In this document: piece by piece, positions 1-13,100 of the stretch
Layout of the letters: each line of letters starts with the position of its first letter
Position numbering within the stretch: the first letter of the stretch is position 1
From: Sepiola atlantica
Lineage: Eukaryota; Mollusca; Cephalopoda; Sepiida; Sepiolidae
DNA length: 64,000 bases
NCBI GenBank assembly: GCA_963556195.1
Contig: OY744533.1
Span: forward strand, 43,732,913 to 43,796,912
Direction of reading: 5' to 3'
Translations under genes and position numbers: made by a program
The notes under the pieces: generated by a model
Told to the model about the DNA's origin: nothing
The model's database searches: none
What the model saw: the letters and a program-made list of their open reading frames with translations, nothing else

Positions 1-174
1 ATAATTAAATTGCTACAATTTTATCAATCAATAAAGAAAGAAGAGACATATTCGTTTTATTTATTTAAAGAATATTTAGTTGACAATGACAATTATTTTC
101 ACATAATTCACAAACATTTAAAAAAATTTATAACAGAAAACACATGAAACATTCTAGTTCAACCATTAGTTAAT

Positions 175-420
175 ATAAATACTACTACTAATAATAATAA
201 TCATATTAAGAATGATAATAATTATATTAATAATAATGATCATATTAACAATGATAATCATAATTATATTAATGATAATAATAATTTTACTATCAATAAT
301 AAGATAATAGTAATAATAATTATAATGAAACTTATAATGAAGATAATAATGATAATGGTAATAATAATCTTATTAGTGATAATAATAGTCAAAGTTAAAG
401 TAATACTTATCGAATCGATA
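175..420. repeat. imperfect AAT/GATAAT simple repeat
   Basis: Runs of AAT, GAT and TAATAAT trinucleotides with interruptions. This is low-complexity sequence with no coding signal. Confidence 0.8.
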
Positions 421-1710
421 AAATAGAACATTAGGGGATAAGAAAAAATAATAGTAATAGCAATCCAAGAACATCACAGCAATAATGACCGTAGCATGAA
501 CAATAATGTTGCTGCCGTCACTAAAGCTGGAATGCCAGAATTACTTTTAGTAAGAAACAAAACTAGGCAGAAAGAAATTAGACAGAATTTTTCATGGGAT
601 TAACATAAAGGTGGAAGTGCACCGGGGGTTTCAAATATGAAAAAAAAAAAACGAAGTATATATATATGATTGGAAAACCCTTTTCTGGAAAATTGGCTTT
701 ATTCAATTTATATTTAGTAAAATTAATATTATCTTCGGGCATGTAAAAGCCTAGAAAAAAATTAGTATTAACAGAGAAACATATTGCAATATAAGTACGG
801 TAAAAGCAAGATGGATCCAAAGAAGAATGAAGTGGGGGAAGAAATGCATGTGGAGTTGCAAGAGAAAGAGAAAATATATCCAGAACACAAGGAGCGAAAA
901 TGAGTGGCGACTTTTTTTTTTCAGTTTGCAAAAAGAACAGCTTTTACATATCTGAAAAAGATATAAATTTTACCAAAACGTCATATGAATTGAATAACAC
1001 CCATTTCACAGAAAAAGGTTTTTTCAATCATTATTTATATCAGTGTCAGATATTTTCTCCCTCTTTCTGCATATTTTTGGCAATTACATTTTTATATAAT
1101 TTTTGTATTGTTTGAAGAGAATTTCTTTATTTTTATCTGAAGGTATGTTATGTGTATTTATATGTATAGTATTATTTTTTTTATTGAAGTTTTTTGTGTT
1201 CTTTTCTATTTTGATCTATTGACATGTGTGTGTGTGTAAAGATATGTGTGTGTGTGTGAAGAAAATAAAATGGAACCAGAAATAAATGAGACCAAACATA
1301 AGAAAAAGAATCACAACAAACAGGTGATGTGGGAAAATCGATATTTTGTCTCTTGTTTATTGGAAGCTTATTCATGACTCAACCAAAATCACAGATCTAA
1401 TACACTTGACTCAAGTGAATGTGTCAAAATTGGAGGTAATGTGGATTTATTGCATAGAGTTCCTGAAAGTTTTGCGAGACACATCAATATTTACATTGTA
1501 AATGACGAAAATAATGTTGAAGATGTTATTTGAATAAAAATTTGTAAAATTTGTATTTTTACCTATGTCCATGTACTTAATAAATTTTAAAAAATTAACA
1601 TCAATTTTGTTCCATTTTATCCTTTCTGCATTTCCAAGATTCTTTCTAAAATTGTATTAAAATGAAAATGAGTTTTCTTTCGATTAGTATTGAAAAATAT
1701 AAAAAGAAGC

Positions 1711-1746
<36 letters not shown>

Positions 1747-2138
1747 ATTGATAAATTGTTAAAAGATATTTTAAAATAATTAATAAACTTTATTTATTTA
1801 GAAATCTTATTAATTTTTTTAAAATTTAAAATCATTTCACTGTATAGGGCTGCATATCTACAAAAGTAAAGCCAATAAATGTCTGGTAGGTGTGCACATT
1901 GCACCTCCCACCCAAACCAATGTATGTTGAGTGATATAAAAAAAAACTAATGGCAAGACAAAGAGGTGTTCACAAAAATCTCTTCTGCATTAACTGTGGA
2001 AACTTCACCTTGCCTTTCTAAGGCAAATAAAATGTCTTTTCTTAAGAATTATTTCTTTTTACTTGTAATCTTTTTAACTGTAATGAATAAATAATTTATA
2101 CAATGTAAGTACAATTTCGATTTTTTTTTTTTTTTTAG
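421..2138. other. AT-rich non-coding stretch, presumed TRAPPC12 intron
   Basis: I see no supported gene. A 51-codon open stretch without an ATG (1378-1533) ends with TGA overlapping AATAAA; its translation (VDLLHRVPESFARHINIYIV) reads like protein but I do not recognise it. A poly(A) run lies near 1718-1742. Confidence 0.4.
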
Positions 2139-2177
2139 GCAAATTTGAATTGGCCACAACTGGATATGCAAAATCAT
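2139..2177 (+). CDS. TRAPPC12: TRAPPC12 candidate 39-nt micro-exon
   Basis: A T16 tract plus AG precedes it and GTAAGA follows it. Read in phase 0 it gives 13 codons ([13 protein letters not shown]) and joins directly to the next exon ([11 protein letters not shown]) without changing phase. The other phases either stop or do not fit. The splice signals and phase are visible; membership in TRAPPC12 is inferred, because I cannot align this short segment with certainty. Confidence 0.55.
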
Positions 2178-3805
2178 GTAAGACCATTTTGTTTCATTTA
2201 TAAAAAGTTGTCTGTTAATATTTTGTCATAACATAAATTATTTTATTATATTCACACAAATTCATCATTAATTCATCATAATATCCATTAAATAGTTGAG
2301 AATTTCTTTCTTTTAATAATGAACACAGTTTTTTGGTAAAAAATTTCATATTTTATTATAATTGTAAATTGAGTAAAAATCACAGAAAATCAACAAATTC
2401 TTAATAAATAAAATACAAAGATGCAATCTTTCTTCCTCTCAATAATGAAAATTTTCAGTATTGTTGGAGCCTCATGCTAATTCTCTAAAAAAATAAAAAT
2501 GAGATTCTACTGATTTTAGGTAATTACATAAGTAGGAAATCAAAATAAAAAATTAGATTGGGGAGATCATTTTCGCATATAAATTTAACATAAAATCATC
2601 ACATATTTCTGGCCCAGCAGACAATAATGATCACCAACTTCCAGACCAGATAGCATTTTTAAGAACTGTCCTTAAAAACGGTATATAATTTATATGCAAA
2701 AATATTGCTTTTTATGTGTTTGTTTTATTTCTTTTTACCACCAACTTTTTCGGGTTGTTTATATGTAATCACCTAAAAAAAAAAGTAGAATTTTTTTTTT
2801 TTGTAAATTAGCAAAATATGCAGGGCTACAGTTTTACAAAATTTGTGTTCCTCAATAATAATTAATTCTCTAGCAAATTAAAACTTAATCATTGAATTAG
2901 AAATTGTCATATTTGATTAAATTTAATTACAATTATTTACTATAATCAATTATTGAGAAAGCTATTTGTTTGGAAATTACCATATTGCTTCAGCTATGAG
3001 TCGAGAGGCTTGTCCATAAGTCAACCTATGTTTTTGATATAAAGCTAGATTTGCTAAAGTCAAGAAAAAATCCTTCAGACATTCTACACCTTTTTTTTTC
3101 TCAGTGAAAATCTGAGTGACTTGTTTTTCACATATTTCAAATTCACTTGCTGTGTACAATTATTATTATTATTATTATTATTATTGCAGATGATTTTAGA
3201 TGAGTTTTCAGTAAATCGAAATGGGTTTTCAAACAGATTTCTAAGGCTGTTTTACATCAACTCATAGCTGAAACTACATGATATATATATATATATATAT
3301 GCAAACATTGTTAAAAATGACAGAATTCGTCTGTTTAATTATACCTTTTTTTTTTTTTTTTTTTTTTTCCCTGATGGTCTTTTTTGTATTAAAAATTAAT
3401 AAATGTACCATAGGTTTCACAAACGAACAAAAAAGCTGGAGAAAGAAGAGAATTTTAAAAAGATGGCAGAGAAACACGCAAAGAACGTTTTTCGCATTGT
3501 TCCGGGAAGTCATTGACGATTTAAATTCAGCAACGTTGGATGGCATCACAGAACAAAATCACATTACGTTAAGCAATTTAAAATTTTAAGTTGTTGTGTT
3601 TTTATGTAGATAGCTTCGAGTATTTTGAATTTTTTTTAATTGGTTTCAGAATGTATAATTTTATTATTTATTTTTTTGATTTTAATACAAAAAAGATCAT
3701 CAGAAAAATTGAAAAAATAAAAAAGGTATAATTAAACAGACAAATTCTGTTATTTTTAACAATGTTTGCGTAAATGAAAATGCTGCCTAAATACACACAA
3801 TTCAA

Positions 3806-3856
<51 letters not shown>

Positions 3857-4185
3857 GAACGGTGAAAAGGAATTAGAAAAGCAAAAGTCAAATCGTTTTT
3901 CTATTCAGTTGCTCAGAGCAAGGTATATTCCGCAAAAAGGCAATTTATTCAAGTTAAATTTTTCCTTAAGCCAGGCTTTTCAAAGATCAAAATCTTATCA
4001 TCAGAGGAAATCGCTGGGATAGATAAGTTGGCAAAGGCCAAGATTTAAAATTTGAAAAAGTAAAATAAAAATTGTAGGGAAAAAACACAAGGCAAAACTC
4101 TGCCCGAATGCTCTATCCTGGATATTGAGCTGTATACTTTTCACAATAGGTTTTACCTTTCCTAAAAGTTCGCTTTTAGTTCACC

Positions 4186-4222
<37 letters not shown>

Positions 4223-4416
4223 GACAGAACTAGCCAGGGGGAATTGTTATTATCCTGAGAAATGTGGGAAGTTTTCACTGGTGAGATTCACACTCTGCTG
4301 CAATTTAAATTGCTGGATTCCTTTTGTTCAGATTGCTAATATTTTTAAGGGGTGAATTATACATTTTTGTATATGCACGATGTTCAATCAAACCTGATGA
4401 TATCCCAAGACCTTTT

Positions 4417-4461
<45 letters not shown>

Positions 4462-4754
4462 ATTGATTTCTGTCTTTAAATCCAAATTTTTTTTCATCTA
4501 ACCATACAAAAAATAATGAAAAATATTAAGTTGGTAATTTTTAATATTGTTGAAAACTCTGTTTAAAAGCATTTCTGGTTCTATTGGGACTCCACTATCT
4601 GACTGAACTAATAGCAAAATGTTGATGATTCTCCTTATTTGATGAAGAGACTTAATAAATTTGTTTCAGAAACATACTAAACTTTGTTGATGTCGAATTT
4701 TTGGAACATATATACTTAATAATGAATATGTCATAATTTTGTATCTTTCAAAGT

Positions 4755-4785
<31 letters not shown>

Positions 4786-7144
4786 TTATATATAAAATCT
4801 CCATCTTCTGCTGAAACGATCAAATGTTTACTTCAATTGCATCATATCTATATAAAGTGATTCTTATTCAATTTTAACTTATAATTGAGTATCTGAATGT
4901 TAATAGTGCTTTTTTACTGAAACAAAAAAAGATAAAAATCATTTTGCATGATTCATTTACAGCCGGACCCTATCCAAGAAATGTTACGTAAATTCATGGG
5001 AGATGATGAAGCTGATCACCGGCAGACAATGAGTCCAGATTCTGTATCACAAGATCTCGAGGGACTTCGTAAACTTGTGGTAAGTCGGAGACATTTCACT
5101 AAAAAAGTGGTTTGTTATTTTTAATATTTGCCCATTAAATAGCATATATATATTCCTGTGAAAATATAGTAGCAATAACTTTGGTACTTTCTTTTTTAAT
5201 TGATTTCTGTATTATGCTTTTTTAGTCATCTCTTATATTAATCTCCAAACCTTTCTCTCGGACTAAAAATCATGATTTCGTCTGATCGAGTTATCTTCCT
5301 TGATAGTTTATTTTTAAAGATGGCCGTTGAACTCGTTCAATTCGAAAATTCTAAATTCAAAAATACTAAAAAGAACTACTTGTCTATTTTCACTAAAACT
5401 GGAAATATTACTTTTTTACATAACAAATCTGCATAACAAAAAATTTCCTTTTCTAAATATTGTCTGATAAAACATTGTAATAGAATTTTATGATAATCTC
5501 TGTTTACATAAAGTTAGGTATGTTTATATGTACAGGATTTACTCCTAAACTAATTAACCGATCATTATGAATTTTAAAACACAGCTGCTAGTTATTTGGG
5601 ACCAGTTTTGAAAAATCTCAAAGTTGAATAAATTTTGTTTATCGCCAACAGATTTGGTGTAGATTATTTGTTAAGGTTAGTTTTGCTTTTTCACAATCAA
5701 ATTGAAGCATAAAGTATTTTTTAAAATAAAATAGATTTAATTTCTGTACAGTTTAAAAGAGAGAATTATCTCCCTTACTTTTAATTAGTTGTAAACTCAG
5801 GCTTCTGTGTTTACATTAAACATCAATCAATGGTAAGATGAGGGAGCATGTTGATCTCAATTTGGTTTTGCTATAAACAATTTCCAGGGTACAGTTATTT
5901 ATTATCAGATAGGGAAAACACGAAAAGCAGACAATGTAATATATATATATATATATATATATATGGGAAAAAAAGAAACAATGTTTCAGACAATATGTAA
6001 ATTTGAAAACTTTTCCGTTTTGAAATAAAGTTTATTATCCGATAGAAAATGGCCGTATCTACGACCGAAATATCTCGGTGGAACTTTACAACATGAGTTT
6101 TTGAGTTTATTTTTGTTAGTTGTTGAATTGCTTATTCTTTATTCCATTTTTATTTCTACATATATATTATTTTTGCATATCAGACCTATACGTAATCACT
6201 CGGTAATCCCCAGTGAAGATCACCAAACCATTTTTTTTGTTCGGCAAAGATCAATAAGCTCCGGTGGTGAGGAGACCCTTTTGAGACTTTTTTTGAAGAG
6301 CTGGGAGCTCTTCAATGGAGAATATAAATTCCCCATCGAAGGCTAATGAACGTTTCGACTCATTGTTCTAGTGATTCTTTGGACTAATGAAGGGTTGACT
6401 CATGAAATCCAGGTACTATTCGATGCAATGGTAATTGTATAATATGTAAATAAAACACACACATATATAAGATTACCATAAAATAAAAGAAAAACTGTCC
6501 TGACAAAATGATAAAGATGTTATATATATCTCATTATATAAAGTTAAGTATGTGTATATGTTTATATATTTTTGTGTACAGGATTCACTCTTAAACTAAT
6601 TAACTGATCATTATGAAATTTGGAACATAGCTGCTAGGCGTAAGGTGTTGTAATGTAGGTTATATTTATTTTAATTTAGTTTTATGCAAAGGTGGTGGAA
6701 GCTCTTTGTGAAAATTCAGATACCTCTGATTTTTGTGAAATTTTAACAATAGCCATAAATTAATAAGTTTCTTTGGAGTATTTTAAAGGGTTTTAGGGGA
6801 TATAATATGGGCACAAACTCTCGTTTGAAAATTTAAATATTTCAGATTTGCATTAAATTTGATCCATGTCATTAGACATCAATTAAGCAAGATTCCTTGA
6901 ATTTTAATTTCTTAAGGCGGCTTAAGCCTTAAATTTTAGACCTTTTCTAGAATCAAAATCATGTAATGGATTGTTATCAAAACTAGATATAAGGTTTATT
7001 ATAATTATATCTTGATTTCAATCTTCGTAAGGGGATATAAAAGTGGTGCAAAACTGTTCTGTTCGGTAAATTCATTTTATTCGTTCTAGGATGGGTATTC
7101 TTCTAGTATATAAGATTACCATAAAAAAAAAACTGTCCGGACAA

Positions 7145-7184
<40 letters not shown>

Positions 7185-10100
7185 ATTACGTATGATTACC
7201 AATATCAGGCCTTATTTTATCTTTATAAAATGTTGTATAACCAATGAAATCAACAAAGCAAATGTTGATCCTTGTTCTTTCTTTATTTTTAAACTAGAAA
7301 AATGAATGTTTCCGTGCTGGTGTTGAACTGACTGGCCGACTCTTGATAGCTGCTCAGCAGGGACCAGAAAATGTTGGACACATCACCCAGCATACTTCAC
7401 ATACACTTCAGGTATGAAAATAGAGAGTTCGGGAGGCGTTCTGATAAGCATTAAGCCATAATTTGTCGAGCAGATCATGTGATAAGTTAGAGAAAGGGTT
7501 TTTTGAAATAGTCATATCCGTAATGATGTAAATTATCAACCAAAAAATGAAATTAATGTTTTTTGCACTCGCAATACTTTTTGATATCTCTTATAGGTAA
7601 TTGTTTTTATTATATCAACCACTAAAATGGGGTCATTCTTGTTCTCTAAATAGATATTTATGAAATATGTGAAAAGAATTAAGAAAATTGGTGAAAACTT
7701 TTGTAAAAATACAAAGTCAGTGAGTGTTGGCATAATGCTCAGAAGTTACTGAGGCTATATCCACCTCTCACTACATAGTGTTATTTTATGTTCATATATG
7801 TTAATCAGTGTAAGTATGGCTCATGGTTGTTGAACTTGTGGATCATGGGTGTGAATGCGATACATGGTGAAAAAATTTACATTTTTTTTTTAATGCTGCA
7901 TAAGACGTTTTCGCTCTTTTTCTTTGTTAACAATAAAATAAGTAAATGAAAAGAACAAGTTGACTTGTATATTAATAGATCAAAAATTTATTAAAAATAA
8001 AGGAAAAAAAGAAGCTTCACATGCATATTTGTTCATATGTAATGTAAAAAGAAAAATGTTAACAATACTCACAGTTCACAACTTTACAATATATATATTT
8101 TTTCTTTTAGATGTGGAAAATTTCCTGTATTTTCTTTTTTCAAAGTTCGCTCATAAATATTTTTATCAGCGAACAACACATTTTGATTGAAAAAGGTTCT
8201 TTTTTGTTAAAAAGCATTTAAGGTAGATGACAAATTTTCATTAAAAGAAAGTTATTTTTAAACAAAGTTACTTGGAGATTTGATCAAAATCTGGTTACTG
8301 GCTTCTATTTTTTGTTTTTGTCAAGTAATACATTTTCTAATATTACTTGTGACTCTGAAAATAAAATTTGTATCTTCTAACTTAATACTAATATTAATAT
8401 TTAAAAAATTATTACTCCTCCTTTTCCTTTGAATACTAAAATCATGGGTATGGCTTGTGTGTGTGACATGTGGCTTGTGGGTGTAACTTGTTTCTAATGG
8501 GTAACACTTTTTATTATCTATCTATATACTAGTAAAACTCTGTGGACCTAGTTTGTTTGTCTCTGTGCACACTGGATGGCATCATCCACTTAAACAGAGT
8601 TGGAAGAGACCAGACAAATTCTTTATCACATCACAAAGAGATGATGTCATCCACTAAAAAAAGGTTGAAGAAATCGGGAAGCGATCCTTTACAAGATCAT
8701 AAATGCTGAAGTAACAATAGGATGATGTCATCCATTAAAATTAAGAACATAGATGACTAACATGACTCAAGGGTTATCTTTGTGGACAGTGGCTGTATAT
8801 ATATATATATTTATTTATTTATGCAAACTTTGTTAAAAATAACAGAATTTGTCTGTTTAATTATATCTTATTTTTTCAATTTTTCTGGTTAATACAAAAA
8901 AATATTAAAATCAAAAAAAATTAATAAATGTCCTATAGGTTTCATGAACGTTTTCGATTCTTCGTTGAATAATCCTCAGGTGTCGAAAGCAAATAAACAA
9001 AAAAGCTGGAGAAAGAGAATTTTTTAAAAGACGGCAGAGAAACATGCAGAGAACGTTTTTCACATTGTTCAGGAAAGATGTTGACGATTTAAATTCAGCG
9101 ATGATGGAATGGCATCACAGAACAAAATCGCATTACGTTAAGCATTTTAAAATGTTGCCACTGGTTTTATACGTAATTGTAGGTTGTTGTGTTTTTATGT
9201 AGATAGTTTCCAGTATTTAAATTTTTTTTAATTGGTTTCGGAATGTATAATTTTAGTGTTATTTACTAGAATTTGTCTTAAATCAGAGAGAGGGCAGTTA
9301 TGTTTTTATAGATGTGCAGCAGTCATAAATTAGATTTACTTTGTAATGCGTATCAGTATCCCTGTGAGCTGGTTTGACCAATCAGCTCGCAGGGCGCATT
9401 GATATCATTAGTTCACTAAGGGACTACTTGAGCTCCCTTAGGATATTGTGGACGATGAGCAGACGGTACCCTGGCACCAGCCAGGAAGGATTGCCTCAGC
9501 CTCTCTTCTGCCTCCTTGTCCACTGGACGCTCACGGCGCCTGCTATCTTCGCCTGAAGATATTTGAACTAAGAACTTATTTTTTTCTTCTTCCTTCGAAT
9601 GCTGTCCGAAGTTTCTTCCACCTATACCAAACGGTATAGGTAACCTTTGATCTGAATAAACCCCTTTCGTTGTTGTTTTAAAAAGGTTTCGTCAATTCAT
9701 TTTGTGTGTTGAACAATAAGATAGGGGATAACAAATCCTCTATTCTTACAGATGTTGGTAAATTGAGCTAGAGTTTACAAGGTGCATAGTGAGGCGGCAA
9801 GATAGGGTAGTGGTTATAAAACCAATGTAGCTATTAGCTTTATTATTATTATGGGAGTTACATTCTCTCAAAGGGCATTTAAACTTATAAATAACATTGG
9901 TTCTTTTTAGTATTTTGGGGGTTGGGGAGGAGTTCTTTTTTACTAAAAGATTTTGGGTTTTAAATTTCTCATAGTAAATAATAATAAACATAATAATTGA
10001 AAACGTTCGTGAAACCTATGGGACATTTATTAATTTTTTTTGATTTTAATACAAAAAAGCAGATCAGAAAAAATTTTTAAATAAAAAAAGGTATAATTAA

Positions 10101-13100
10101 ACAGACGAATTCTGTTATTTTTAACAATGTTTGCATAAATGAGAAAATGCTGCCTAAATACACACACAATATATATATATATATAAATATATATATATAT
10201 ACTAGACAAACTGTTTAGATCTGGAGGGTCTAATATATTGCTAACACTGTGGGTATTTATCTACCTTCCACAAAGTAAAATGTGACACAAGGTTGGAAAG
10301 TGGGATTTGATAAGTCAGCACTCTAGAGGAAGACCACCTATGACCCTCAAAAAATGCCTGGGCAGCCCCATCAGCATTTCCCGGTAGGGGCACCTCAGGC
10401 GATTAGCAATAAACTAACCCCTTCTCAAAGGGTGAGAAGGCAAAGCCTGGGAGGGTGGACCTCCTAGAACTGCACATGATACTGCATTTTGATCTTAGCC
10501 AGATGGCCGAGCTAACACTCTGTGTGCTTCATGATTATTATCAGTAAATATATATATTTACTTTAAAATTGTTGACGTCATAAAGGATGAATGGTAGTTG
10601 CCAAAAGCTGTGGACATGTATTCAGGGTTTCTATAAAGTCTCTTTACAATTAAAAAAAATTATTACGAAACAGTTGAGATATCTTGACGAGATTCTAAAA
10701 ATTTTAATCAGTGTTTTGTAAAGTTTTTATTAACAATGAGATTTTTTTATTTCAGATATTTTGTTAATGGAAAAACAACTACAAAGTGAAGCCTGATAAA
10801 ATGGCTATTCTTCAAGAGAAGACACAAAATTAAAAAAAAAAATTAATTATAAAGAGACTTTATTTGAAAATGGATGACATCACAAAATGAGATTTATATT
10901 TTCCAAAGTTACCAAAAGCTACCATTCATATTTTATGACATCATCCATTTTCAAGTAAATATTTCTATGTAAAAGCATGAGCCTATGTCGAAGTTAATAA
11001 ATTATATATTTAATAATATATATAACAAATACTGACCCAGCGGGTCACATATGATTTAGCATAATACTAAAACTCTGATATTATTGCTTGCTTGTTTGCA
11101 CATTGAATCTTTCAGATGGTGGAAGGACGGATGAAACAAGAAGTGTTAGGAAGAGGGGAATAATGTAAATAATTAAATGACGTAAATAAAGAAGAGTTTT
11201 AGAAAGAGTGTTACCAAACGTCGACAAAGGAAAGAGTCTATCAGGCATGTATACGCAGTGTGATGAAGTATGGAAATGAAACCTGGTCAGTGAGGGTTGA
11301 GGACATGAGTTGCATGGAGAGAAATGATATGAGATTGATACGATGGATGTGTAATGTGAGTCTAAGACAGGCTTAGCTTGGATGACCTCAGAGAAAGATT
11401 AAATCTAGACAGTATAAGAGAATGTGTGCAGAACAGGAGACTGATGGTATGACCATGTTGAAAGAATGGATAAGAGTTCTTGGGTTAGTAGATGTAGAAC
11501 AGTTGGACTGGCGTGTTCAATTCACAGGGGAAGGCAAAAGAAGACATAAGAATTGATAAGGATGGACTTGAGAGCAAGATGGATAAAGACCTGAAGAGAT
11601 AGGTTAATTTGGAAGTCAATTTCTACAAACCGTCTAATACATGCCATCATGTAAAATGGACGTTAAACTGAATATGATAATCATTTTGCTTGAACATGTC
11701 ACAACTTCAAATGGCAGAGACTTTGTCTATTGATTTTGTTACAGTTTCTTACATAATTTGTACTGTTGAACATGTTTAGCCATTTACTTTTCTTTTTTTA
11801 TCTATTTATTTAATGTACAATGTACCAAAGGGTCACAGGTCGTTCCATACTTTTTATTCTTTTTCTGTGTTAAAACAAATCTCTATAAACGAATTAACCA
11901 GGTTTATTTTTCTTAAATACTGAATATATTTGATTGAGTGAACCGAATCAAATGCAATGTAATCTATATAAAGTCTCTTTATTTTTCAGCTGTGGTTCTG
12001 TCGTGTGGCTTTGCTGTTCAAACTGCGCCTATATTCTGTAGCTCATTCAGAACTCCAAGGCTTCAAGAATCTGGACACCCCCGATGTTTATTATGAATAC
12101 CACCCAAATCTCTATCCTGGCCGCAAAGGTAATATTCTGTTTCATACAGCGAACAAAAATACCCACCCTAATAATAAACATACTAAATTATAACCCCAAA
12201 TACCCCCCTCCCTGTTTCCTCTTTATGAATAAGTAAGTGTCAGTTTTCTAGAGAAGGAGTCGTTTGTTGTATTTCTGCTGTGCTGAAAAGAATGACAACA
12301 AACACTAATGTATAGAAATATGATATATCTTTATTGTTTGGTGGCAGTGAGTGAGAGGGGTAGAAGAAGCGAGGGAATTGACAGAAGTTTATCTCTCAAA
12401 CTCTATAGCAGTTTGGGCTAGTTTATATAACATTTTTGGATGCCCGTGCATCCACCTGTAACTGCTCATTCTGGGATTAGATTAGAGGCTCTCTTTTGGA
12501 CACTGTCTGAGAGAGAGACTAGTGGTTGGGGCACCATCCCAGATGTGGCAACAATACTCAAACCATGGGTGAATGGTGACTTTGTAGATATATAAGATAC
12601 TGACAGATGTGAGAAGTTTTATAGCCTGGTAGAGGGAACCCACCTTTTTTACAACAGATTTGGCAGTGTTTCCATGTCAATCAACCATGTTTTGTTTCTT
12701 CCAGCCAGGTGTGTGTCTGTCAAATTGGTTTTATTGCTGCCAAGTGCTATTTCCAGTACATCAGACCATATCTTCAACAATTTTTCAAACAGTAATATGA
12801 CTAAATTACTCTTTTGTTGAGTAGTTTAGTCAGAGAAAGCTGAATTTGTAGAAATAACTCATCTCTTATACAAATTCAACTTTCTCCTACAATTGTGACC
12901 AATTTTTCTCTTTCTAGTTTTCTTTTTTTTTTATTATTCCTAGTTCTGTGGATTAAATTAACCGCTTATTTAAAGGTATTACCCATGCAAACAGTGTCAA
13001 CAAAAAAAGAAGCGAGATACATAATATATTGTCAAAAATGAATTCCAGTATTTACGATACATCTATATACTACTAAAACTCTGCAGATCTTGTTATCTTA

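Larger units (their letters stand above)
8819..10137 (-). mobile_element. Penelope-like element remnant with ~138-bp inverted terminal repeats
   Basis: The left arm (8819-8957) matches the reverse complement of 9996-10137; both end in TGCAAAC.TTGTTAAAAATAACAG. It shares its inner 8993-9255 segment with the smaller element at 3300-3770. Between the arms it carries a GIY-YIG remnant (9746-9991, minus) and an LTR-like block (about 9340-9715). Inverted terminal repeats and a GIY-YIG domain are known for Penelope-like elements. It has lost its reverse transcriptase. Confidence 0.65.

Noticed and set aside
3274..3589. Overlapping 91- and 103-aa open frames
   Set aside because: They cross a TA microsatellite and a homopolymer and lie inside a non-coding inverted-repeat element.
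6040..6085. CCGATAG, GGCCGTA-TC-TACGACC helix, GAAATATC as a plus-strand hammerhead
   Set aside because: The helix and GAAA.ATC are suggestive, but CTGATGA is altered at three positions and no stem I can be drawn; at best a decayed copy.
6341..6420. GAAACGTTC motif on the minus strand of the 5.9-6.4 kb block
   Set aside because: There is no CUGANGA strand at the right distance.
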